Positions 23,293-33,715 of a DNA stretch of 64,000 nt are shown piece by piece (the stretch's first letter is position 1; each line of letters opens with the position of its first letter). The notes beneath the pieces are model-generated. The model was given only the letters and a program-made list of their open reading frames with translations. It was not told the origin of the DNA and made no database searches. The stretch comes from Piezodorus guildinii (lineage: Eukaryota > Arthropoda > Insecta > Hemiptera > Pentatomidae), in the NCBI GenBank assembly GCA_023052935.1, contig CM041297.1, positions 6,004,280-6,068,279 on the forward strand, read 5' to 3'. The position numbers and the translations under genes were made by a program.

Positions 23293-23530
23293 ATTCAGGT
23301 CTTTATGGATTATTTTATTGGTGACAAAGTAAGGGGCATTTAGGATCTTTCGGAGGATTTTGTATGCGAGAAGAATTTGATGGCTTGGTGGATCCCCAAT
23401 TAGGCCTAATTATGGTAATATGAATAAGTTTTTTGTAGTAGATGAGAAGTTTTGAACGTTTGTCAAGTAAATGTTGTAATAAACGATATTTGCAAGCTGT
23501 TTCTTGTCGTTTCAGTCTAGTTTGAGTATT
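23293..23530 (-). pseudogene. Jockey-type LINE ORF2 fragment
   Basis: The minus strand encodes fragments of the same C-terminal RT region as the copy at 45 kb (a TRLKRQETA-type block and a TIIRP-type block, then SNSSRIQ), with stop codons and gaps. Both ends are truncated; no poly(A) is attached. Confidence 0.8.
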
Positions 23531-23974
23531 TTTCATATTTTAAGTTTTATATTTAACTCAAAGTATAATTGCAAAATCGAGGACGCACTCTTTTGCCTTA
23601 CTATACTGGTGCTTGCAGATGTACAGGAAGAAAAAAAAAATTCAAAATGTGTTTGCCTCGGCAGCAGTAACGGATGTAGCCACTGACTGATGGTTAGTAA
23701 CATCTGGTGACGCGCAGCGCACTCCATATTCGATAACTAACCGTTTAGCAAGTCCTTGTAGGATGTCTTGTTAATTTCTCGAACCATGAGGTCTCGAACC
23801 CGAGCCATGCCTCATGTACAAGTAACGGTAGTCGCCTGTCAGCCTGGGCAAGATAAATCATCTGGTCACATGCTACGCTCTGGGTAAGCCAATGGACTTA
23901 GAGAGCTCTTGTGAATACTTGAAGCTAAGAGGGTAGAGGCTAGGTTATGACATTATACATATCCAGAATTGTTT
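23531..23974. other. Non-coding stretch
   Basis: No gene recognised. A tRNA-like B-box complement ('gtctcgaacccgagcc', about 23792-23808) may mark a third, unrelated SINE or tRNA-derived remnant. Confidence 0.4.
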
Positions 23975-24339
23975 TCTTTCACTTACCTATATATGAAATG
24001 TATAGTAAGAGAAAGTATTGCGATGGTGAAAATTTTTGAATTCCAGTATCAACGGAAATACACGTTTTAGGGCCTCCTGAGTCCAAATGACCAAGTCCCG
24101 CAAAAAAGTCTGTGTGAGCTACTCTTTTTGTGTGTGTGTGTGTGTGTGTGTGTATGATTGGTAAGTCTAGAACGAAAACAAAAAATCGTGTGAAACTGAA
24201 ATTTCATATTTAAGACAACTATACGCCTGAGATGTAACAGCAACTTTTTCATGAAAATCAGCTGACCATAAGAGCCACTTTATACTGTGCATTTTGCACC
24301 TTTTTACGATTTTCTCAAAAACGGCTATAACGATATAAG
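23975..24339 (-). repeat. REP-1 copy f (3' half) with (GT)n
   Basis: It starts with the reversed 3' signature ('ctttcacttacctatatatg') and contains an expanded GT tract (24127-24153) at the position where other copies have 'gtgtgtgtgg'. It stops where REP-4 begins. Confidence 0.8.
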
Positions 24340-24684
24340 GGTTGAATGATCTCACCTGAGCAACATTGTTACATTCAGGACCAATAAATTAACAGATCGA
24401 AACACTTAAAAATAGCCTATCGGAAACTTTTTTAGTGATAGTCTACTATCGTGATAGTAATGTCCTGACAGCGAGGCGGTTCGAAAGTACACTACACCTA
24501 AATCCTTCTGTACACGCTGATGCACTCGAACCATGTGACCGAAAGATAATAGTTGAATAGCTAATACAGCTAAATTATGTCATTTTGAAATATTGCACTA
24601 TAAATTGGAAGATAGTTTCTTTAATTTTTATAAGGTCTATTTATAATTATATTTAATCTTAGACAAAACATTATTTTGTAAAAA
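24340..24684 (-). repeat. REP-4 copy 2 (inverted relative to 3870-4218)
   Basis: Reverse-complement match to 3870-4218 across its full length. Here it sits between two REP-1 copies in the same orientation, so it may be an internal part of a longer REP-1-related element. Confidence 0.85.
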
Positions 24685-24687
24685 AAA

Positions 24688-25345
24688 CTTTCACTTACTT
24701 ATATATAGTAAGGGAAAGTATTGCGATCGTGAAAATTTTCGAATTCCAGTTTTCAACGGAAATACGCGTTTTAGGGTCACCCGAGTCCAAATAACCAGAG
24801 CCCGCAAAAAGGTCTGTGTGTGTGGTAACTCCCGGGCGTAAACGAAAAGTCATATGAAACTGAAATTTCATATTTAAGACAACTATACGCCTGAGATGTT
24901 AAAGCAACTTTTTCATGAAAATCAGCTGACCAGAAGAGCGGCTATAATGATTTTGATTAAACTCTATATATCGATGTAAAATTTGATGGTCTTTAATATC
25001 ATGTGAGTTTCATTCTGATTGAAATATTTTAAATTTTCTTCTTCTAAAGTGCCTTCAATTTTGTAGATACTAAAAAAATAACAATATAAACCGATTATCA
25101 AAGATATTAAACAGGTAAATATATAATTTGAATGAATTCCATATCTAACTAAAAGAGAAAAGTTTTAAAATATTTTTTTAATTCAATTTTTCGTTTTGAA
25201 CATTGAAACAGTAAGATACATCTATAATATACCGCTGGAATGCTAAAGATTTTAGAAAAAAATTATCTTATACACTAAGATTATACTAATACTTATACTA
25301 AATATTTTGCTCCTTTTATGATTTTCTGTGCGCGCACCAGACTTT
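24688..25345 (-). repeat. REP-1 copy g
   Basis: It runs from the reversed 3' hairpin end ('tatatatagtaagggaaagt') through the conserved middle to a shortened 5' end ('gcgcgcaccagact'). Confidence 0.8.
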
Positions 25346-25920
25346 AAAATCAATAAAATGAGCTAGACTAAAATAGTAAGAGCTGTTTCTATTAAAGTTA
25401 TTAAAATATTTTTTTAAATAATATTCCATGCATATTGATATCTTAAATATAAAATTTCATCTTCGAAAGACTTTCCGTTTTTGAGGTAAATCAATCATAA
25501 ATCATTATGGCAGACTTTAATTCCGTTGAAATCTCTAATACTTTATTTTTTCTACCTAAAATACTTTTAAATTTTGTAATTAAAAGTCAAAAAGGTAAAA
25601 AATCCTCTCTGATAAAAATAATAAGACCTGGTAAGTAGATAGAGCATAGGAACTATTCCAATATCCGTGAGTAACTGTGATAAGTTATCATTAATTAATT
25701 AGAGGAGGGATTAACCTTGGCTCAACTAACGTGATAAATCGATTCTGCTGGAAAATCGATTAAGTTAATTAATTAGCTTGCCTAGCTCGGTCGTAATCGA
25801 TGTTTAATAGCTCGAGCTAGGGGCGATCAAGATTCTTACATATAAAGCTTCTTTAGTAAAACTTTGTAAGAGAATGTTTTATGTTGTTTTTTTTTTTAAT
25901 TATTTCATTTAACTTGTGGT
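25346..25920. other. Non-coding stretch
   Basis: No gene recognised. Several short inverted blocks ('ttaattaattag' at 25690 and 25766, 'agctcg' at 25785 and 25811) are present. Confidence 0.35.
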
Positions 25921-26122
25921 TCTTTTGTGGTGTAGTGGGGTTAGAACCCGGAAGATGGTCCTAGGATTTAACAAATTTTTGATTATGTCATCATTGATGG
26001 TGCGATGCCAGGTACTCATTAAAGATCCCTATCATAATTAAACCTGGATGGGCAAAATTTAGGACTCCCACTGTAGCATCGTCCGATTAGCCACAGTATA
26101 AAGTGACGCTAAATGAATAAAA
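25921..26122 (+). mobile_element. SINE-B copy 8 (internally deleted)
   Basis: Remains of the head ('gtggtgtagtggggttagaa'), then 'gatggtcctaggattt', then the intact 3' half ('gttaaa/cattaaagatccctatc', 'gtccgattagccacag'). Confidence 0.8.
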
Positions 26123-26399
26123 ATTATTTTCTTATTTCAAATGAAGCTGTTGTGTTTAGTTCAAGCACACGTGGAGAATTATGGAGCTTATAAGTTGGTA
26201 TTAAGGTATCTAGTATTAACTGTATCAGACTTATGGCCTTAATACGAAATGCAATCATAATAATTGAATTCCTGATTTCTATAGCTCAATATATATTTTT
26301 TTATCCCTTATTATTTATTCCACAACTCTGTATCTTATTTAGTTACATTATTTTGTTTAAATAGATCTAAATTTCAATGAATACAATACATTTTTAAAA

Positions 26400-27123
26400 T
26401 CTGGTGCGCGCAAAACACACTTTGATAAAATGAGTTTAAGAATTTCTAAATACAGATAAAGATGAAAAAATCTGGTGCGGGCAAACACACGACTTTCACT
26501 TACCTCCATTTTTAAAATCAATGAAAGAATTTTTGAATACAGTTAGAGATAAAAATACGTGAAACTATTAAAGAATTAATTGAATTGAATTTATATAGAA
26601 ACATGTGTTTTATTAAAAAATCTATTATATTATTATCTAAAATAATCAGTTAGTTTTATGTTCATTTCATCACTCTCTATTAACTTTTAAAAGCTTGAGT
26701 ATGAGATAATATTTTTTTCTAAAATCTTCAGCTTTCCAACGGTATATCATACATGTATATTACTGCTCTTATGTTCAAAAACAAAAAAATGCATTAAAAA
26801 AATATTTCTTCTGTTTTCTCTTTTAGTTTGGTATCGAATTTATTCAATTTATATATTTACCTGTTTTTCATCAGCTTTAACCAGATAATATAGTTATTTT
26901 TAAAATTTAAAATATCGGCATTTAAGCCCTGTCAAACCATTTTAATCAGAATAAAACCTACATGATATTAAAGCCCATTAAATGTTACATCGCTATAGCG
27001 AGTTTAATCAAAATCGTCGGAACCGTTTTAGAGAAAATCGTGTATTTCCGTTGAAAACTGGAATTCGAAAATTTTCACGATCGCAATACTTCCCCTTACT
27101 ATATATAGTAAGTGAAAGTAAAA
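26400..27123 (+). repeat. REP-1 copy h, with duplicated 5' tip
   Basis: Two 5' tips in tandem: 26400 ('aatctggtgcgcgcaaaaca') and 26467 ('aatctggtgcgggcaaacac'). The rest of the unit follows to the 3' hairpin 'ccttactatatatagtaagt' at about 27092. An internal deletion removes the conserved middle around 27030. Confidence 0.8.
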
Positions 27124-27444
27124 ATTAAATCTAAAACATTTTATAATTATTTATTTTGTTCATTCTCATATTTATTTTATTCTCAGGATAAGAGATGTCA
27201 GAAAGTAGTTATAGTTTGTTCTTTATCATGATAACACTAGTTGATAACACTTGCGAATGTCCCTAGTGATTTAATAGGGTCTCTAATATAAAAAAAAAAA
27301 TATTTAATCCGGATAAAGGGGCTACTAGCTAAAAACATCAGCAAACATTGATAACAGGTAGAAACCATATAAGAAACAGGCAATATTTAAAAGAAAAACT
27401 TGAACGTAAATTAGGTTTATTGAGGTTGCATAGTGGACTGTAGA
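27124..27444. other. Non-coding stretch
   Basis: Nothing recognised. Confidence 0.35.
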
Positions 27445-27682
27445 AACTATTATAGGTGGAATAATCAGGAATCAGTCATTTTTTGAAAATGTTTAATTTT
27501 GCCAACGTTTCGTCATTGTCACTACATTAAAAAAAATTGTCATTATCATATTAATATGTAACTCTTTTGTTCTGATGTTTGTAGCCCTGATGATGGCTCA
27601 TAAGATAGAGCCGAAACGTTGGCAAAATTAAAAATTTTCAAAAAATGACTGATTCCTGATTATTCTATTCCACCTATAATAA
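27445..27682. repeat. Penelope-type terminal fold-back 2 with hammerhead-like motif
   Basis: Inverted arms at about 27448-27515 and 27608-27682. The right arm carries a full hammerhead-like motif: CTGATGA at 27587-27593, a 5-bp stem GGCTC/GAGCC (27595-27599 and 27608-27612), GAAAC at 27613, and ACGTT. The left arm keeps only the complement of the last part. No coding sequence. Confidence 0.75.
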
Positions 27683-27849
27683 ATTAAGTTTAGTTACCTC
27701 GCACAATGCAGGCATTTCGAGTCCACAAAAATCATATAAATTATTATCGTTAGTCATAAATTCCATATTATTGGTTAAATATTTATTTAAAAACTATCTT
27801 ACCCAATAAACGTTTATCTTTCATATAAATTATTTTACACCGTTTTACT

Positions 27850-28130
27850 ATTTCATCAGCGCTAGTCTATTGTACTCCGGATTCTGGGTTCGAATCCTGG
27901 GTGTGGCGGAATATTATTTATTCTGTTATTTGAGCCGGGGGGCGATCTTGGGGTAAGGAGACCCTCTTGGGGCAGACCTAACCTCTTAAAGTGGGAATCC
28001 AAAATGGAAAAACTGGGACTGAGGTGATCTCGGCGAATCACTCAATGCACACGTTGAACTAGAAACAGTCGATCTTATATGTACTGAGCCAGATTCTGGA
28101 TTTGTGCAAGGTTGTTTGTTTGTTTGTTTT
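27850..28130 (+). mobile_element. SINE-A copy 3
   Basis: B box GGTTCGAATCC is intact, the 'aatattatttattctgttat' and 'ccctcttggggcagacc' blocks follow, and the end is a (GTTT)n tail. The A-box half of the head is damaged. Confidence 0.85.
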
Positions 28131-28188
28131 TGCGATTTATCAAAAGATTAATTAAGGTTATTATGAGATGAAATGAGTTACGTTGAAT

Positions 28189-28845
28189 TACTGGAAGGAA
28201 TTAGTCCGGGTGGCGGTCATTAAATGAAACAACTAAATAGTTTCAACTATTTTATTGTTTGCCAACGTTTCGACCCCCTTTGTGGGTCATCATCAGGCTT
28301 TTTAGAACTGGAAGTGTGGTGATGAGAAGAGCGTGAGTCACCTGGAGGTGTAGAAATGATGGCTTGTTGAGATGAGAATGCCTGCTGTTGTTGAGATGTA
28401 GATTGTATGTCCTGCTTGCGATTTTTTATTCTGGCGCTGCGGCGGAAAATTGAGGAGGATGTATCTTTTTGTTGTTCCCGTGTTCTTTTTATCATTGTGG
28501 ATGTAATTAGTTGACCGTTGAGAATTACTGGAAGGAATTAGTCCGGGTGACGGTCATTAAATGAAACAACTAAATCTCCTCAACTCTCCGCCGCAGCGCC
28601 AGAATACAAAATCACAGACAGGACATACAATCTACATCTCAACAACAGCAGGCATTCTCATCTCAACAAGCCATCATTTCTACACCTTCAGGTGACTCAC
28701 GCTCTTCTCATCACCACATTTCCAGTTCTAAAAAGACCCTGATGATGACCCACAAAGGGGGTCGAAACGTTGGCAAACAATAAAATAGTTGAAACTATTT
28801 AGTTGTTTCATTTAATGACCGCCACCCGGACTAATTCCTTCCAGT
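28189..28845. repeat. Penelope-type terminal fold-back 3 (long hairpin)
   Basis: Two ~270-base arms (28189-28457 and 28576-28845) are near-perfect inverted repeats. The spacer contains a further, direct copy of the terminal ~49 bases (28527-28575). Both arms contain the hammerhead-like motif: plus strand 28739-28771 (CTGATGA, stem GACCC/GGGTC, GAAACGT) and its mirror at 28261-28297. An 82-codon frame on the minus strand reads through the left arm and its motif, ending DDDPQRGSKRWQTIK; whether it is part of a Penelope ORF end is unknown. Confidence 0.8.
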
Positions 28846-28852
28846 AAAAGGG

Positions 28853-29335
28853 TTTTAATATCATTCAGGTTTCATTCTTATTGAAATAGTCTGACAGGGC
28901 TTAAATGTCGATGTTTGAAATTTGTAAAATGTAAAGTGACGTATAGGGCTTTAACGTATTACTGATTGTTATACTTAAAAAAATTAATTTTTTTTTTTAT
29001 TTTAACTAAATATTATGTAACCAAAGAAACCGTATACACATTGTTTAGCTTTAAGTGTTCTTAATAGCTCTTAAATTGTTTTTTAGTAGCCCAGAATCCT
29101 GAAGAATGGTCCTTCTCAATTTGCATGGAAGCCCTTGAAAGATTAATAGTGCATGCAGCGCATATAGCAATCCTCCTTAGAATACCTCCGGGTAATAGAA
29201 GGACAAAATGTGAAAATCTATACATATTATATTTGTATTTTGTTTGAAAATAAAACCAGATGTTATGAAAAAAAAAAAAAATTAGTAGCCCTGGTAAATA
29301 AAAGTCGTTTGTTGCCCGCACTAGATTTTTGTATT
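28853..29335 (-). repeat. REP-1 copy q (degenerate)
   Basis: The start ('aatatcattcaggtttcatt', 'tagtctgacagggcttaaat') and end ('cgcactagatttttg') are REP-1 in minus orientation; the middle is replaced or diverged. Confidence 0.6.
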
Positions 29336-30030
29336 ACAGAAAAAAAGTAGAATTATTTAGATATTTGTGTACAAAAGTAGTAAAATCGCGAATAAAAAAT
29401 GCGTGTGGGGAAAGGAGGCTGAAAACGTGGGTTCATACGTATTTTTTATGACAAAAAAAAAAAAAAAAATCGTGTATAAACAAATAACATATTTTTGGAT
29501 AGAGAAACCTGAATCACATAGCAGTGTAAAAAGTACTTTAGGACCTATTCTAATTATTATATTTTTTAGATTTTTATATATTGTGACATTCAAAAGTTAA
29601 TATAATAGGTAAATCTAGCCTCTAAGTAGTTGTTGATGCTTGTTATATTTAGTTCCTGAGGTAGGGATCCTTGCAACGATATTAGACTCAACGAAATGAC
29701 AGAAATAAAAGTGAGTCACATTGTTTGGGACCCACTAAAGCGGGATCTAATTTCACAGTCAGTGAACTCTATATTCGAGCCTGTATTAAGGGCGTTTGGT
29801 TCCTATTGCTTCTGGAAGTTTGTCTGCTTCTTATAGTTTAGGATGGAAGGGAGTTGTATAATTAGTTTGTAATATATATATATGCATATATACCGCAGAA
29901 GCAGTATAGAGTCAGAAACCCCTGCACATGTGTTGGGAATATGCCCACTAAACATGCTTCTCGTTACCCGCCGGCGAAACCACATAAAAAAAGAAATAGC
30001 AGAACTTTTGGAAATGAAAAAATACAAATG
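29336..30030. other. Non-coding stretch
   Basis: Short frames on both strands overlap each other and show no domain. Nothing else recognised. Confidence 0.35.
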
Positions 30031-30160
30031 TTTTCAAGAAGTTTTTGAAGTCACGTTGGGAAAAATGTGAAGAAAATGAAGGTAAATACTTCGAATAAAA
30101 TTATCTTGTTTTCATATCGTATTCTTAATAAAGATCCTTTACCTCTAAAACGGACAATAC
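30031..30160 (+). mobile_element. Mariner 3' fragment (second mariner family)
   Basis: About 115 bases closely match the 3' end of the decayed mariner at 46 kb ('gtcacgttgggaaaaatgtg', 'aaggtaaatacttcgaataa', 'atcctttacct'). The outer inverted terminus is missing. Confidence 0.8.
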
Positions 30161-30960
30161 TTTATAATATGCATAATATATATTTAGTGTGTAATTCACT
30201 CTTCTCCATTCTCGGCCAGAGTTAAAATAATCTTACCCGAAAGTCCACTCAAGTTAAGACGCCTTACATTTACGGAGAAAAACCAAAAGCAAAACGAAAA
30301 AGGTTCAGTATTTATAGGGACTGTTCAAATGAGAATGACACGCTACCATTCTAAAGCGGACAAAGGCACATTTATCCAACGCCCACGTGCGCGACATTTG
30401 GCAATCCCTTCCGGGCTTCTCTCGTGTGCAAGTGGACTTGTTAATATATTTAGCAAGGTTTGGGGCTGCCTTTTAGAGATAATTAGCATGCTAACTGGTT
30501 GAGATGTTCAATTCAGCATCTTGGAAGGAATATTATTAGTGTCTAGAAGCTGTGAAAAACTGTCGTTCTCAGGAGCGGTATCAAGAGCCTTTTTTGGTAA
30601 ATACAATCCTGGTCATATCATACAATCCGATCGAATATTTTTGTTTTTCTCTAGTTATTTATAACATACGCTTAATGAGATAAAAAAAAAAATATAAAAT
30701 AAAATACGTTTTAACTACCACCAGATTAGTAATTATACCGCATTTTAAACATTTTGCTATTATAAACTATTAACATGTGAGAATGAAGTGGAAAGAAAAA
30801 CTGCGGTAACACAATCAACTGTGTCACAGTTTTGAAAATTAATATATAATTCATTTTACTCGGAATTGATTTAAACTTTATATTTTTTAAAATAGATTTT
30901 TATGTACTTTTCTTTATTTTTAATATATAACATTATTTTGTTCATTTTTTCCTTTTTTTT
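30161..30960. other. Non-coding stretch, partly less AT-rich
   Basis: Around 30360-30480 the sequence is GC-richer with CpG ('acgcccacgtgcgcgacatt', containing an E-box CACGTG). No open frame follows it, so it is only a weak regulatory candidate. Confidence 0.35.
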
Positions 30961-30967
30961 TTTTTTT

Positions 30968-31246
30968 GTTGTTTATTTATTTAACGTCACTTTATGCTAC
31001 TATGGCTAATCGGACGATGCTACAGCGGGAGTCTAAATTTTGCCTTTACCAGATTTTATTAGGATAGGGATCTTTAACGAGTACCTGACATCGCACAGGC
31101 TCGGGACCACCTTTTAACGTCCCTCCGAAGGACGGCATAACTAATGATTTTTTACTCCCATTAAAAATCCTAGGACCACCTGCGGGTTTGACCCGTGACC
31201 TTTGGCATAGGAGTCTGTTATGCCAGCCACCCAGCTACAAGTGATC
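30968..31246 (-). mobile_element. SINE-B copy 9
   Basis: Full-length minus-strand copy, head 'agctacaagtgatccc' at its right end. Confidence 0.9.
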
Positions 31247-31384
31247 CCGAGACTATGCAGGTGAAAATTCATGAGAGCATATATACTGAGAGTCCACGGC
31301 AATAGTGGGAGAGGAGGATATATTATTTAAAAATAAATTCCGACAATAACATCAAATTAATTATTAAATATTCTGACATCATTT

Positions 31385-31883
31385 TTTTTTTTTTTAAATC
31401 ATTTTATTGGTATTTTAAATTGTATTACCAAAAAATACATCAAGTAAATGTGATGTGTTATATAATACAATGACATGATATACATGTAGAGAAGCTTCCC
31501 ATTGGAAGCACTCTAAAAATATTCTAAACTAGAAGTCCCGGGGACATTTCTTTTTAGTCGCCTCGAGGATTATCCGGAATTGAAGAGGAAGAAAGGATTG
31601 ATACCTGGTCCGGACCAAATCAGTAAAAAAGGGAACATTAAGGTCTTTATGGATAATTTATTCGTGAAAAAAGTAAGGAGCTTGAGGATTTTACGAGGAT
31701 TTTGGATTGTAGGGATTGGATACGGGAAGAATTCGATGGTTTAGTAGAGTCCCAAAGCTCTACTCGTAAGTCCAATTGGTCTTATAATAGTCATGTAGAT
31801 GAGCCTTTTGTAGTTCAGAGGAAGGTTTGACCGTTTGTCTAGTAAGTTTTGAAGCAGTCTAAAGCGGCGAGCAGTTTCTTGTT
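31385..31883 (-). mobile_element. Jockey-type LINE 3' end, 5' truncated
   Basis: Minus-strand C-terminal RT segment and 3' UTR with poly(A) (T-run from 31383). It is flanked by an 11-base target duplication tgacatcattt (31374-31384 and 31884-31894). Frames are broken. Same family as 44780-45853. Confidence 0.9.
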
Positions 31884-31894
31884 TGACATCATTT

Positions 31895-32380
31895 AAAAAA
31901 AAGTAAATAACCAAATGATAATGTCATATCAAAAACAAACTTCTATAATATACATATCATGGAAACATGTTTTTTAAATTGTTGAATTTCGGCCACTAAT
32001 TTATATTGTCATTAACCCTGAACAACTCTTCTACTTATTCTTCGGCCATAATGCGGGTTTAAAACCCACGACCTTAGACATATAAGGCTGTTTTGTATCA
32101 TTACACAACAGTTGACCCCATCAAAACCGTTTCTGTGCTAACCATGAGAAAAAAACAGTTTCGAAGTCCCTCTACAATATTCACATATTTTTAAATACAA
32201 TCATATACACCACGAAGAATGATAATTCATTTCTACAAACAAATAAATAATTAATGATCCACTTTGACAAACAATTTCCCCTTTTACTTTCCCACAGAGC
32301 ATTGTACGACTCGCAACATTTCCATAAAGCTAAAGGTCTCGCATTCATTCGTCGATTTAATTACTTTTAATAATTTATGA
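31895..32380. other. Non-coding stretch
   Basis: No gene recognised. 32050-32120 has a SINE-B-like head in minus orientation ('gcgggtttaaaacccacgac'), heavily eroded. Confidence 0.4.
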
Positions 32381-32389
32381 CTCCCTCGC

Positions 32390-32590
32390 CATAAGATAGA
32401 ACAATGGGAATCGATATTGAGAGCCATGGGACGTGGATATAGAGGTGGCAGTGGCGATATAGGTGGCAGCGAACAGCTGTTTGGCGGGGGCGGGAGCACA
32501 AGTACAGTTAGACCAGCTGCTCATCTTTACCCCGCTATCGGTCAAGGCTGCCGCTCCTCGTCCCTCTAATTACAGTCTCTATCTCGTCTT
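32390..32590. other. GC-rich patch
   Basis: About 200 bases clearly richer in G+C than the surroundings, with a short imperfect repeat ('gatatagaggtggcagtggc', 'gatataggtggcagc') and 'gtttggcgggggcgggagc'. The 71-codon minus-strand frame 32284-32499 (proline-rich start) crosses it without a recognisable domain. It may be a host regulatory region or exon. Confidence 0.35.
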
Positions 32591-32619
32591 GCTCTAATAC
32601 AGCTACTGTTTATAATATA

Positions 32620-33715
32620 TATATATATTGTTTGATCAGTTCTCGACAGTTGATAATTTAAGTTTCTATTGTTCTCAATGACTAAACAATTTTATTTATG
32701 CCACGTTTCGAGAATTTATTGTTCTCATAATCATACCTTAACAGTGGAAAAACAAAAAAACAGAACATCAATATCATTATACAATAATTAATATATGATG
32801 TTTATTATTAGAGATATAGAAAAGAATATATTGAACAATGAATACAGTAGGTAAATAGAGTTAATTAGAATTTAAATTAAAGATATTATTCAAACTCTCC
32901 AATCCCAACTCAGAGACCTTGGTGTCAGAACTGGAGAATTAAAATTAATGCCAACAAATCCCACTAAATCACCCTTCGTCGTAAACCTATGACACCCTGC
33001 CCTACTCTTTCCTTCAATAATACTGCACTTGTTCCGGTTGAACAGATCCGATATCTAGGACTGCACCTTGACAAACGCCTTACTTGGAACCCTCACACAA
33101 GACTGAAACGACAAGAAACTGCACGACGTTTTCGACTACTTCAACGTTCTAATCTTCCACTTAACTACAAAAGGCTCATCTACATGACTATCATAAGGCC
33201 TATATGGGCTTAGGGAGTAGATCTTTGGGGCTTTACTAAACCATCGAATTCTTCCCGTATCCAATCCCTACAATCCAAAATCCTTCGTAAAATCCTCAAT
33301 GCTCCTTACTCTGTCACGAACAAACTTATCCATAAAGACCTTAATGTTCCGTATGTTGCTGATTTGGCCCGATCTAGACATCATTCCTTTCACGACAAAC
33401 TCCATTCCCACCCTAATCCTCTTGTTTCAGTAATTTCTTCCTCCTCAATTCCTGACAATCCTCCGAGGCGTCTGAAAAGAAGATGGCCTCGAGACCTTCC
33501 AGTTTAGAAAAGTTACAGGAGTGCTGCCATTTCGTAGTTCTTCTTCAAGTTTGTTTCACGCCATTTATCTTTTGTCACATTTATTGTTGTACCTTGAAGT
33601 ACAGTTGTAAATTTCAATAAATTATGTTAAAAATATATTATTAGAAATTTACTTACAATTATAGACATATGTCGATTTAAGACACTATTTTGTTATATAA
33701 TAAGCATTTTCCATT
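32620..33715 (-). mobile_element. Penelope-like element 3' part, split by a LINE
   Basis: Matches the arm of the palindrome at 47.9-49.5 kb: terminal 'tgttctcaatgactaaac', hammerhead-like motif on the minus strand (32701-32736), then 'aacagtggaaaaac' and further downstream blocks. It is interrupted at 32891 by a LINE and resumes at 33643 ('aaatttacttacaatt...gacactattttgt'). No coding part is retained. Confidence 0.8.
32891..33634 (+). pseudogene. Jockey-type LINE ORF2 C-terminal part and 3' UTR
   Basis: Plus-strand remnant of the RT thumb and C-terminal region: a VEQIRYLGLHLDKRLTWNPH segment, RLKRQETA, TIIRPIW, and the terminal PRRLKRRWPRDL-type ending at about 33470-33508. It contains frameshifts and an in-frame stop (at 33213). 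The 3' UTR ends in a short A-run. Flanked by atattatt at 32883-32890 and 33635-33642, the target duplication inside a Penelope copy. Confidence 0.9.

Noticed and set aside
24127..24153. (GT)n tract as a regulatory Z-DNA element
   Set aside because: It is an expansion of a short GT run that is part of REP-1; no independent evidence of function.
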